From NCBI GenBank assembly GCA_964036045.1, contig OZ038381.1, positions 143,539,596-143,603,595 on the forward strand: a DNA stretch of 64,000 nt, in the 5' to 3' direction. The stretch comes from Eutreptiella sp. 'Long Island Sound 2002' (lineage: Eukaryota; Euglenozoa; Euglenophyceae; Eutreptiales; Eutreptiaceae). Positions 19,666 through 29,825 of the stretch are shown here, one piece after another. Numbering within the stretch: the first letter of the stretch is position 1; each line of letters starts with the position of its first letter. The notes under the pieces were generated by a model. That model ran no database searches, was not told the DNA's origin, and saw only the letters and a program-made list of their open reading frames with translations. The translations under genes were made by a program, and so were the position numbers.

Positions 19666-20620
19666 TCCGGCCTCACCACACAAGCGTTGGGGCTATGGAT
19701 GGCCTTCAGGGGCATGCGACCCCAGGACGCCCTACACATCGTCAAACAGGAGTCACACCGCTACACATACGCAACGGACGCGCAGACACACATGCCAAAC
19801 ACCAGAGTACCAGCCACACCCCAGGGCTCGAACATGTACGACTGGACACCCCACACCACAGCCACCTGCAACACCTACCCCCGATACCCTCGGCCACACA
19901 ACCCCCCCAATGGATGCCCGAGGACACGCTGTACACAGATCGAGACAAGCAGTACCACTACCCCACAACCATCCAGCAGCTGGCCACCACACTGGGCCAC
20001 CAGGCGAATACCGAACTCCTCCGACGCCTCCAAGACTCCGTCCACACACCCCTCTACTACTCCGCCCTACGCCCGGATAGCCTCCCAGCGCACCTACAAA
20101 AACCCCAACTCCAACTCGCGCTCGAACAGCTTCCCCTCCATACCCGATACCACCGATGGTACGCACGCCGCTGGATCCACGTCCCCGCAAGACACACCAA
20201 ATTCATCTGTGGCCACGCGGAAGACGAAACATCAGACCACCTCAAGGGGTGCCCCCTGAACCGAGGACTGGACACCCTCACAGACTGGAACCCAACCCAC
20301 ACCATCGCACAGCACGCCAGATGGCTGACGCGGTCCGCGGCAACCCAGCAACTCGCCACCATCCTCAAGCAGACGGAGGTACTCAGGGCGTCCGCAGGGG
20401 ACTCGTCCCCACAGCCGTCTACACCTTGCTACGCACTCACGCGGAGGACCCCCAGGCCACGGCGGCGCACATGCAACGACGGCCATTGCCAAGACAGCGG
20501 AGCAGCTCACATACCCGACCCACAAATACCTGCAGCATGCAGCCACCCTGGCCCAAACGGACCAAGCCCACCTCCTCAAACTCCTGTTCTACCATGAGAA
20601 CCTACCCCATGACATATCAA
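19666..20620 (+). pseudogene. LINE A RNase H end, CCHC zinc finger and ORF2 C-terminus
   Basis: After the stop the frame reads SGLTTQALGLWMAFRG and HIVKQESHRYTY, then shifts so that GNGRADTHAKH-like RNase H residues and WMPEDTLYTDRDKQYHYP follow. The zinc finger reads C-x-H…H…C (KFICGHAEDETSDHLKGC), equivalent to the CPC…H…C finger of LINE C. A later frame gives AVRRGLVPTAVYTLLRTHAEDP and AEQLTYPTHKYLQHA, matching the end of LINE C ORF2. At least two frameshifts are needed. Confidence 0.75.
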
Positions 20621-21269
20621 CACGGGACCCCCACCACGCCTACACACCATCCACCGGGCACAACACTGGCACGGCACACACAGGCACCACAGGCAACGCA
20701 CACACGCCCACACGCATGCGCGCGCCGCCAGCGCCCATCCCCCCCACCACCGTCCCTCCACAGGTACCACCTACCGCCAGCCACCGCATGCCCCCTCTGC
20801 GTACGCCAGCGGCTACCACAGACGGCCCTGCCCTGCAACCCAGACCACTGGGTCTGCCTGGGAGCCGCGCACCGCCTCACCCACTGCCCCCACTGCGGGG
20901 AGCTCAACCCCCCACCACCGCGCGCGGCCCGCGGCCCCAGCCGCACCCTCCCCCGCCAGCCAGCCCAGCTTCTTCGGGCCACTCACCGACACCCTCCGGG
21001 ACCACCTGGGAGGGTACTACGTGGCGGACGTGGCGGACCACGCATGGACCATAGCCGTGGCCACGGGCAGCACACCCCTGCTCCCCCACAGCCCACCCTT
21101 ACACCACAGCGGGGGCAGTTTGACCCTGGCGGCCCGCCACGTCCTCCTCGCCCTATACCTCAACCACCGTGACCTACACCTCCCAGACCCAGAGCTCCCG
21201 GCCCCCCAAGCAGCAGCCCCGACGCCAGAAGCGTGGGCGGACACGGCACCAGGAGAGATAGCAGCCTAG
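20621..21269 (+). pseudogene. LINE A downstream ORF, RING-like Cys/His segment
   Basis: One frame near 20790-20915 reads CPLCVRQRLPQTALPC, then NPDHWVCLGAAHRLTHCPHCG. The pairs CPLC and CPHC with C-x3-H-x2-C between them resemble a RING or related treble-clef zinc site, though one ligand pair is atypical. After a frameshift near 20965 the protein continues SFFGPLTDTLRDHLGGYY and DHAWTIAVATGSTPLL to GEIAA and TAG at 21267-21269. LINE C has no equivalent between its ORF2 and ORF3, so this segment is specific to the LINE A subfamily. Confidence 0.5.
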
Positions 21270-22700
21270 CTCCAAATCACTTGCCGCCGGTTCAACACTG
21301 CCCTCGGCCGACGGAAAGGAACACCTTACCCACTCAGCGCACTCCTCTACCCGGCACACCACCCCCAGCCCAGGCAGCTGAGGCCCCCGGAGGGCCCGGC
21401 GTCCTTTCGAGACGCCCACCTGGCCGCCCCCAACGTGGCCACCGCCACGCGGATGGGCCTCACGGACCAGCGCGCCTACGTCAGAGGCCTCCAGGCGCGC
21501 CTCCAAGAGGCGCATTGCTGGCACTCCCGCTCCCCGTCGCCCCAACGGGGACAGGGGGGTTCGACCGCCCCCGACACCCACCAGGCCAAGAAGACCAAGA
21601 CAGGTCAGGGGGCCCGCCAGCCCGCCCGCCAGCAGGGCGCGACACCCCGACCAGGGCCCGGGTCAAGCCACACCGCACCACCCCACGCCTAGACCAAAAG
21701 CACCGTCCCATCCAGCGCCCACCACCACCACCGTACCGCAGCACCCCAACCCTGCAGCCCAGCCAGCCACCACCGCCCACACACGTCCACGCCATGCCAG
21801 GACCACCATACGCGCAGAGCCAGGGGACATGGCACCACCAACACCACCACCACGCCCCCGTCCCTCCGAACCCCTACCCCCTGATACCCCAATACTACAG
21901 CGACCCCCACCAGCTACATCCCCACCACGGCCCAGGACAACCGGGCCCCACGAACCACCCGACCCACAAGGCACAGATCACCGCACCACACCATCACGTA
22001 TACCACCACCACCAGCCCCTACCACCACACCGACCAACGCTGGGGTACCACACACAACCTGAACACCACCACTGGCCAGTCCAGCACCACCCACCGCCCC
22101 CACTACACGGGCCCACGACACACGGGCCACAGTACACCCCCATGGACCCGCAGGGAGCCGCGCACGCACACCAGCAACACCAGGGCCTAGTAGGAGCGCC
22201 CAACGACACCAGCAGCCCGCCCAACCACACCCAATACCAGCGAGCAGCATCCACCGGCAGCCACCCATTACATACGGACCACAGCCCCACCCGGACGCCC
22301 ATGCGGCCGCCTCCCACCCACACCTCGGCACCGCAACCAGCCATGGACCGCAAGGACCCCAGGGCGCACACACGCAACACCCACACGACCAATAGGGAGG
22401 CCCAGACCCCCAGCCAGCACAACACCCACCTCCGCCACCCCCACCACCAACAGTGCCACCCCCACACCACCACCCCCCGCCTCCCCTCCGAGACCAGGCC
22501 ACAGACGCAACACGCCGCAGCCCCTGCCAGCCGATTGATGTCGATGCCCCCGCCGACACACACCACCACGAGTCCCTCCTCCCGCGCCCGCCAGAAGAAA
22601 CCCCATCACCAGACCCCACACGCGACAACGACAACCACCCCCCCCAACCCACACCACCCCCCTCATCACACCCCGCACCACCAGCCGCCGCACCGGCCCA
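21270..22700 (+). pseudogene. LINE A Pro/His-rich spacer
   Basis: The first part reads ITCRRFNTALGRRKGTPYP and HLAAPNVATATRMGLTDQRAYV, then CWHSRSPSPQRGQGG and a basic tail. The rest (about 21690-22690) is C/A-rich low complexity, open in several frames because T is scarce. No domain can be named. The whole stretch precedes the peptidase-like segment and probably encodes a disordered linker. Confidence 0.4.
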
Positions 22701-23798
22701 ACCCTACGCCCTGCACAGCCCCGCAGCGGTACGGCAGCACCCGCGGGGACTCGGGGACCAGGAGGTGCTGCGCTTCCACACCTCTGGCACCACCCAGCGC
22801 ATCTGGGCGACCACCCTGGTCCAGGCGGCCACCCTGGGGGAAGGCGTCCGAGACTTCCTCTTCGACGCCTTCTTCCACGTCGCCCGACACGACCGCCCCC
22901 CACTCGCCGGCCCCGACGGCGAGAGCCCGCCCCCCACGGGGGACCGAATCTGGGTGCCCCCCATCCACTGGGGGGGACACCTTTTCGGACACCCGGTGCA
23001 GGAGCGGGAGGACACCCAGGGCCGCACCCGCTACCGCGAGCCCAACATGGTCCACCCCCCACCCAGCGCCACCCCCAGCGGCACCAAAGAGTGGGGGCGG
23101 GAAACATGGGTAGCCCGGATGGCCTCCCTTAGCAACTTCAGGCACCACGTCCCGGGGGACATCCCCACCCCCGACGACCGGCATCCAGCTCGCCTCCGAG
23201 TACATGACCCTCATGTACAATCTGCACTACACCCTCTCCGCCACCCACTACCACGCACCAACTGGCCACTGGGTGGTGCACGGCACCAACTCCCTCCTCC
23301 CCGCCGACTACGCCCCCCCCCCCCCCCCCACATAACCCAGGCCTCGACACGTACGCCAGGGAGGACGAGCCGGACGACCCCCACCTCTGGGGCACGTGAG
23401 AACGCAAGTCCCTGGACACGCTGCTCTCCATCCGCAGCGGCACCCAGGGCCTTGGTAGGGCGATGTATTGCCCTGCCAAGTGGACCCAACGGACCTGGGG
23501 GATCCCCACGGACCGGTGGCTGTGGAAGCTCACGCTGCGCCCCCAGCAGAGGGAGGCCCCCCCGAACCGCATGGGACCCACCCCCCACACCCCACCTCCC
23601 TACAGCTCTGCCCATACATGGTGGCAGCCCGCCTCATGGCGCTGCTGTGGCCGGGCCCCCACACCCCCAACCAAAACTACCCCCACCTCACGGAGGAGGA
23701 CATGCCCGGCATCCAGCGCCGCTTCTTCAGCACCCTCGACTACCTCCAGCAAACGCACCCACGTGTCCTGGAGCAGATATGGACACCCCCCGGTTAAC
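22701..23798 (+). pseudogene. LINE A peptidase-like segment (homolog of LINE C ORF3)
   Basis: The frame reads GLGDQEVLRFHTSGTTQRIW, GEGVRDFLFDAFFHVARHD and GDRIWVPPIHWGGHLFG, paralleling QPIWIPPIEWGQALTHD in LINE C. After a shift near 23180 it reads SEYMTLMYNLHYTLSATHYH and TGHWVVHGTNSLLP, aligned with the His…Asp part of the LINE C peptidase signature (the Asp is Asn here). After a further shift it reads SLQLCPYMVAARLMALLW, aligned with the Gln…Cys part. The fold assignment is tentative, but the homology between the two elements is clear. Confidence 0.5.
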
Positions 23799-25438
23799 CC
23801 ACGTGCCTGCACAGCCAAAGCAACGCCACCACACCAGCACCCGCACGCACAGGTCACCAGGGAAAGCGCGCGCACACGCCTGGTGCCCGAACCCGCACCC
23901 TTGTTCTTACTACTCGCAGGACCCAGCATCCTACGCCCGCCCACGAAGCCCAGGGCTCTCCGCCGTCCCGCACAGCCCTCTCCTCCGCCTCTGACTCCAC
24001 AACCTCCACCACCACAACCCCCTCATCCACCACCACCACCACGTCCTCATCCAGCACTCCAACCCCGAGGCCGCGGGGGAAACCTCCCAAACGGCCCCCC
24101 AAACCCGTCCCCACCGCGAGCAACCCCGCCGCCGCCAAGGCCCACGCCCCGACGAGGCCAGCACCCGCAAGCCGGCCGAAACGCAAAACCGCCGCCGAAC
24201 AGCCACCCAAGCCCATCAGCGCGCCACGACCGCAACACGCAGCCAAACCCAAGCGCAAGACCAAGCCCGGCGCCACGACGGAACCGCGAGCCCGACCCCC
24301 CGAGGACGTCCTCTATGACATTCGGCCCCAGCCGTCCCAGGCCCGGAGGCAGCAGCGCCCAGCACGGCGCCCCCCCACCGTCACCGACGCCGCCGCCACC
24401 ACCTTCATGGCGGAGCGCGCCGCGGCTGAAGCACGACGCACCTCGTCCCGCCACCTCTCAAAGCCCGCAACCCGGGCCCACGGACAGCACCCGACCCGAC
24501 CAGATCGATGCCAGGGTCCACCAGCAGCGTCTCCGCCCCCCTACCAGCCCTCGATGTCAGCCCACATACAGCACATGCCCCACTACCGCCGCCACCGCGA
24601 GTCCCAACGCAACCCCGAGGCGGAGACCGTGCGCGCATACCCGCGAGTCCACATCCGCCCGCGCCGCCACTCCCCGCGCAATCCCATGGCACAGGACTAC
24701 GAGGAATCCCCCAGGCCCGCCACCGCCACGAGTCCCCACGACCCCATCACACCTACCGATGCCCACTCCTCCGCCCGAGACCGCGGCCCCGCCCAGGGAC
24801 AGTGGTGGCGGCGCTGGACCCACACGCAGCTCTGGGAGCTGCGAAAGTGGGCCCGGGCAGAACCCTCCCTCGAGGGCCTGGTCCACCGGCCCCGCAAGGG
24901 CTCGGTGGAGAACTGCCGCCTCCAGCCGGCGGGGGGGTGGATGCCGCACGCCGCATGGGAAGCCATGCTGGCTGATGCGCTCAACCCCCTGGGAGTCCAC
25001 CCCCGCAACCTCCCCGCGCCCCAGGACCACCCGTATGTCCTCAGGCGCCTGGGGGAGACCCTCCAGGAGACACAGCGAGACGGCATCTGCCTGTGGGACA
25101 TCACCCAAAGCCCAACCCCGCATACACACATCCCCTCGCCACCCCACAAGCGTCGGTGCACGGACGCCGGCGGCGCCCACAGCACCCCAGGAGCCCTGCG
25201 CGCCACACAGCACGACGCGCCTGACCCCCCAGCCAGCGGCGCCGCCACCCAACCCCGTTACTCAGCCAGCCACCGCCGCGGGGGGCCACGCCAGGTCCCG
25301 CCCCGAAGACACCAAACGAACCGGAAGCCGAAGGACGCCAACGCACACGCCAACGGGCACTGGTATGCCCAAAGACACCGAGCCCAGGCCCGCAACAATC
25401 ACAACCGCCTAACCCAGCCAAAGCTGCAAAACCGCTAA
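23799..25438 (+). pseudogene. LINE A basic region and conserved C-terminal domain
   Basis: A Pro/Arg-rich low-complexity part leads to a clearly conserved domain near 24795-25110: WTHTQLWELRKWARAEPS, GGWMPHAAWEAMLADAL and VLRRLGETLQETQR. LINE C has LQELRRWVKWAGGA and IPQAAWEALLRDAV at the matching place. Two tryptophan-anchored helices are shared. No named family is recognised. The frame ends with TAA at 25436-25438. Confidence 0.6.
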
Positions 25439-26867
25439 CCCTTGACTCCTAACCAGGCCCGCCGAGGGAGCAACGTTGCCACATCCCACAGCCACAGCCC
25501 ACACGGCCACCTAACCAGCCAGCACCTAAAACAAAGAGGCACCTAGCCAAACCCACCCTGACCCATACCAGTGTACATCAGGACGCGCGAGCCGCACCCC
25601 TGGGGCGCGGCTGCCACCAAAGCACCGACAACACATGCCAGAGAACACGACACTATTGAATCACTGCACCAGTTGCCCATGCTTGTGCCTGCAGTGTACG
25701 CGCGCCCCCTTTTTTTTTAATTTTTAGATATTTTTTTTGTTTTTTTTTCAAAAAAAAACGAGAAGGCACGAGAAAATAATTAGGGGGGGAGGAATAGGGA
25801 CACAACCACCGACGACACACACGCACCGCACACAGCGCGCACACTGGTGAACAGGCGCCACGTGGGCCAGGACACCGCACATGCACAAGCACCAAGAACA
25901 AGAAATAGACGGGACACCACGGCCTGGCACACCGGTGAGCAGGGGCAAAATGGCCTAGGACACCGCACACACAAAGCAGCACACCGAGCGGGCACACCGG
26001 TGAACAGGAGCCAAGTGACCCAGGACACCCCACACACAACACAACACACCGAGCGGGCGCACCGGTGAACAGGAGCCAAGTGGCCCAGGACACCGCACAC
26101 GCAATGCAACAAACCACGCGGGCACACCGGTGAACAGAAGCCAAGTGACCCAGGACACCGCACAAGCAAAGCAACGCACCGAGCGGGCGCACCGGTGAAC
26201 AGGAGCAAAGTGGCCGAGGACACTGGAGACGCAACGCAACGCACCGAGCAGGCACACCGGTGAACAGGAGCCAAGTGGCCCACGACACCGCACACACGTA
26301 GGGCGGCCGAGGGACAGGAAAGAACCAACACCCCATGGGTCGGACACGCTGGGGCAACCCAGCCGACCCACCGGGCCAGTGGCAGGAGCGGTACTCCAAG
26401 GCCACTGGTCCGAGCCCGGCCAGGCTGCATCGGGGACCATGGCAAACATCACCCAGAGCCATGGAAGCAACCGGTGACAGGCGAGCCGGTACACAGTCAA
26501 GGAGTGGGTCGCCTGCGCAGAGCGGCCCTGCAACTCAAGCCACAAGGGTGAGGCGGTCGTACCGTAGACAAGCGGGAGCAATACCCCTTGTGGTGAGAGA
26601 TACTCCACACGGCTGGGCAGCCCCCAGAGGTGCCGCCCAAAGGAGGGGGCATGTGGCCCTACCCATGGACACATGTGCGGACACCCTCCCACCTGGGACA
26701 CCTGGACAGGGTGGCCACGACACTGCCTTCCCAAGCACCTGCGGGAGCGGCTTAAGAGGCACCTGACCTAGGGCAGTGGGGGGGACGGGATGTCCCCTTG
26801 GTAAGACCTTCTTCCTGCACTGTCAAAGGAGGCATCCCGAGTTCCCGAAGATAACTACCTACCTACA
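25439..26867 (+). other. LINE A 3' untranslated region and tail
   Basis: No gene is seen. An AT-rich run at 25709-25760 (T9, T8, T9, A9) is followed by a 65-bp minisatellite. Then come about 500 bases ending with the shared LINE 3' block: CCGCCCAAAGGAGGGG at 26633, CCTTGGTAAGA at 26791, CCCGAGT near 26837, and the ACCTACCTA tail. Confidence 0.7.
25842..26309 (+). repeat. 65-bp minisatellite, about 7 copies
   Basis: Units begin at about 25842, 25929, 25994, 26059, 26124, 26189 and 26254; five of the six intervals are exactly 65 bp. The core is CACCGGTGAACAGGAGCCAA, followed by a GGCCCAGGACACCGCACA-like part. Long minus-strand open frames over it are a by-product of low T content. Confidence 0.85.
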
Positions 26868-26885
26868 TGGATACGTTTGCTCCAG
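26868..26885. repeat. Target-site duplication, right copy
   Basis: TGGATACGTTTGCTCCAG, 17 of 18 identical to 16641-16658. Read on the minus strand it encodes LEQTYP, the same residues as LEQMYP at the left copy except one. Confidence 0.85.
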
Positions 26886-28136
26886 TATTTTCAGGAGGTC
26901 GCCCCAGTTCGAGCTCTTCCTGATGGCGGTTTTAACCTGCCGCTGAAGGAATTTCTTTTTGCATCACTTTTTGATGAGCGTGCATTTAGTACGGACATCA
27001 GCATGTTGCTGACCCGTGAGAAGCAAAAACTCAGAAAACTCCTCAGCCCATTCACGCAGGTTTTTGGGATGGAACTCAGGGAGTTCAATCTGAAGGTTCG
27101 CCGTGGCGATGACCTTTGTTCCCCTTCCTGAGACGCGTGTGTCACCTGTACCACCTAAGAGGGGTGAGGGGTGCACTGTGGCCAATGGGGCCAGGGCTGA
27201 CAGACCATAGCCTTTCATCTCAGACTCTGTGGTGTCACCTAAACTGCAGACAGGCACAGTCCTCACACGAGGGTGGAAAGGGCGAGGACAGGTGTCCATT
27301 GGGGAGCTGCGGATGCCTCTGCAACTCTTCATATCCTTGGTTAGCAGTTCAACACCTAGGGACATAGTAGGTGGGTGCTTTCTGAGATGAGAGAGCCCCA
27401 ACTTCGTCTTGTGTGCTGCTGATAATGCACTCAGACCTGAATCTTCATCGCCTGCAACCAGGACCCGGGATAGCAACTCCATGGTCTCATCGAGACCCAG
27501 CTGAAGGGCCGCCATTCGTGGGGGCAAACCCCGATCAAACACTCGTAGGTTCCGGTCCCACTGCCCTTGGACTAGGGCCCGGCTTCAGGCACTCATACTC
27601 CTTCGGTTTCTCCGGAGCGTAGGTTCTCCAGACACCCAGTCGGGCTCCGACTCAGATGATTGGGCCAACGACGACCAGTCCATTTCGCCGTGAGGTATCT
27701 CGAACGTCTCCTCGGCCCATGTAGCTCCGAACATCGTTCCCAAAGCCACCTCCTTCCCCTTTCCTTTCCTTGCCGCTCTTCTCCAGGCGTTGACCTTGGC
27801 ATTAGCCACTTCGATCTCTGGGGTAGGAGAAGTTTCGGACGGGGGCATTGAGGACACAACGGAAGCTAAGGCGCCTGCCACAGGGTCCTTGCCTTCGAGA
27901 CGCCTGAAGTTCGCCCGCGTTAAGCCAGGCGCCTCGGCGCTTGCACTCGGGCGGGCTCCTTCTGTATATATCTCTTTGATTTCTTCCGCCCCTTTTGTTA
28001 CTGCAAGTTCTCCTAGAGGACCAATATCAACGGGTACACCACTTGTAGATGAAGGTCGTACTCTCGCAACATCAGTCTTGGATCTGGTGCTTGTGATCGG
28101 CGCTATTTTGGCACTGAGTGTGACAGACATCTTCAC
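26868..28136 (-). pseudogene. G2 gag, N-terminal half
   Basis: From Met 28136 the protein begins MKMSVTLSAKIAPITST. It has a basic patch (WRRAARKGKGKEVALG), crosses TGA 27585-27587 in frame (RRSMSA, then SRALVQGQWDRNLRVF), and continues with LPPRMAALQLGLDETMELL. Further on it reads IELPEFHPKNLREWAEEFSEF, a capsid-like segment, and crosses TGA 26964-26966 into CKKKFLQRQVKTAIRKSSNW and LLKILEQTYP. There LINE A cuts it; the rest is at 16658. Gag would form particles around element RNA. Confidence 0.75.
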
Positions 28137-29497
28137 AGTTCAGGATACAACTTTTTATTGGTGTTCTTCGTGTTCTGCTTTAGTCTTCTAGGGCATTCCT
28201 CTGCTACCACAACTCAAAATGAAGTCCACACAAAGGTAATGTGGAGCACGCCCAGGCACCAGATCAATGAAATGAGGATAAGTCCTTCCACAATCAAGAC
28301 ATGTGTAACAAAAGAGGGGCTGCAAATAGACAAATGTGTGGATCTAAATACAGTGCTCCTACGGTTTATAAAGAAAATGGATGATTTTTTGTGAAACCTG
28401 GCAAGACTCAGGCCTGCAAGATAGCACCAAGTACTTCATGTGCATTCTTTTGGATGAAATGGAGTTGGTTACGAATCTGGGGCATAGAAGTTAGGCCAGA
28501 CACAGGATATGGCTTGGCCAAGCAACTGATTCAGAAACAGCTAAAAAGTACAACCACAATAAATGGTAGAATCAATTGAGTAGAGGGGTCTTGAGGTGGG
28601 GGACCACTAGGCTCAACCTACAAGGCCTTAGGCATGAAGTGCCTACTTTATTTCGGTATAACCTCCATGAAGGAAGATACCTCCGTTCAGTTGAGTGGTA
28701 GGGGTGAACTTCATGGGAGGCTGAGGGTTAGAACCCTAGTTACTTTGAGAAAGTGTACTTCAAACTTCAAAAGAAAGACAAAAGTGATTCAGTTAGTCTC
28801 AACATTAACAAAGGCTTTTAGGGGGGGCTCAGCCTGGATCAAGTCCCCCAAGAAAGACATGGCAGTGACTTTTCCTTACTTTGCCCTTGCACACTCCATT
28901 GGATGGTTCTCTCGGTACCTTTGGCACCACTTCAATGGTCCTTGACTTCAATAGTATGGCTCCTTCCTTGCCACTTTCATATTAGCGTTTTGGACTACAG
29001 GTTTGGTTGCCTCTGTGCCTTTCTACTTCTTTATGAGAGGCTCAACAAGGCCCCATGGGGCCCTAAGGACCCCAACAAGGCCCATAAACAACCCTTTGGG
29101 CCCAAAGAGGTTGTATATGATGCATTTCGATTCGGTTGAGGCGTTATACACACCTGCTTCAAGGTAGCGTCACCTCTACCCTGTTCGACATTGTCACCTT
29201 TGTGACCATCATTGGTCATCATGACCTCCTTTGGCCACACAATTTGACCCTTGTGGGTGGCGTTTTCATCAAAGCTTAACCCCTAGGGTCACTCGAAAGC
29301 TTATACAGACCTCGACCATGCGTTCGTAACATTCGTAACTCGCCGGCGCTCGCCGGCGAACTCCTTTGTTTAAAAACAAATTTTCGGAGGGACCAAATCC
29401 CTATAAAGTGCCGCCGCATCGCCAGCAGTGAAATCCGTGGCCTAATGGGTAAACATGTACGCATGAAGCGCAGGAGGGAGATGTGCGGCGGTTGGAA
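28137..29497. other. Region upstream of G2 gag, no gene seen
   Basis: About 1.36 kb at lower GC. It could contain the G2 leader or LTR, but I see no second LTR copy to compare. It contains two perfect 14-bp palindromes, GGCCCCATGGGGCC at 29049-29062 and CTTTGGGCCCAAAG at 29094-29107. Open frames of 60-100 codons here look random. Confidence 0.4.
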
Positions 29498-29825
29498 GTG
29501 CTGTACCGCCGTTTTTGCATTCGGGGGGACTGGCGCTCAGCGCAGCGCGCCAAATTTCTGCGCCGCATCAGCGCGCGCAGGTCCAACAGGCGGGGTAATC
29601 TCGGTGACGGTCTGCAGACTGCGGCCCTAGCAGACTGCGAAAGGGTGCGCACGAACAGGCGACGCGCGAATTTACGACAACCGAAAAAACGACTGGAATT
29701 GCTCTTCTGCTAAAAGGCTCAAATGGAACGCGTTTGTTTTGAACCGTTCTGCAGCCCAAATTTATAAAATAGTTGCATTATTTTATCGCCAGATAAAGGT
29801 AAGATACCTTTCTGGTAACGACGCT

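Larger units (their letters stand above)
16659..26867 (+). mobile_element. LINE A, 5'-truncated non-LTR retrotransposon
   Basis: The 10.2-kb insert is bounded by an 18-bp target-site duplication in G2 gag. It starts abruptly inside the N-terminal part of a reverse transcriptase, the usual result of incomplete target-primed reverse transcription. It ends in a short CTAC/ACCT repeat tail (AACTACCTACCTA). Coding order on the plus strand is RT, RNase H, CCHC zinc finger, a RING-like Cys/His segment, Pro/His-rich spacer, a Ulp1-like peptidase segment and a conserved C-terminal domain. It is homologous throughout to LINE C but carries frameshifts, a stop and an RT active-site change, so it is dead. 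Confidence 0.9.

Noticed and set aside
29425-29470. tRNA or tRNA-derived SINE, from an A-box-like TGGCCTAATGGG at about 29432
   Set aside because: No B box, acceptor stem or anticodon arm could be found downstream.
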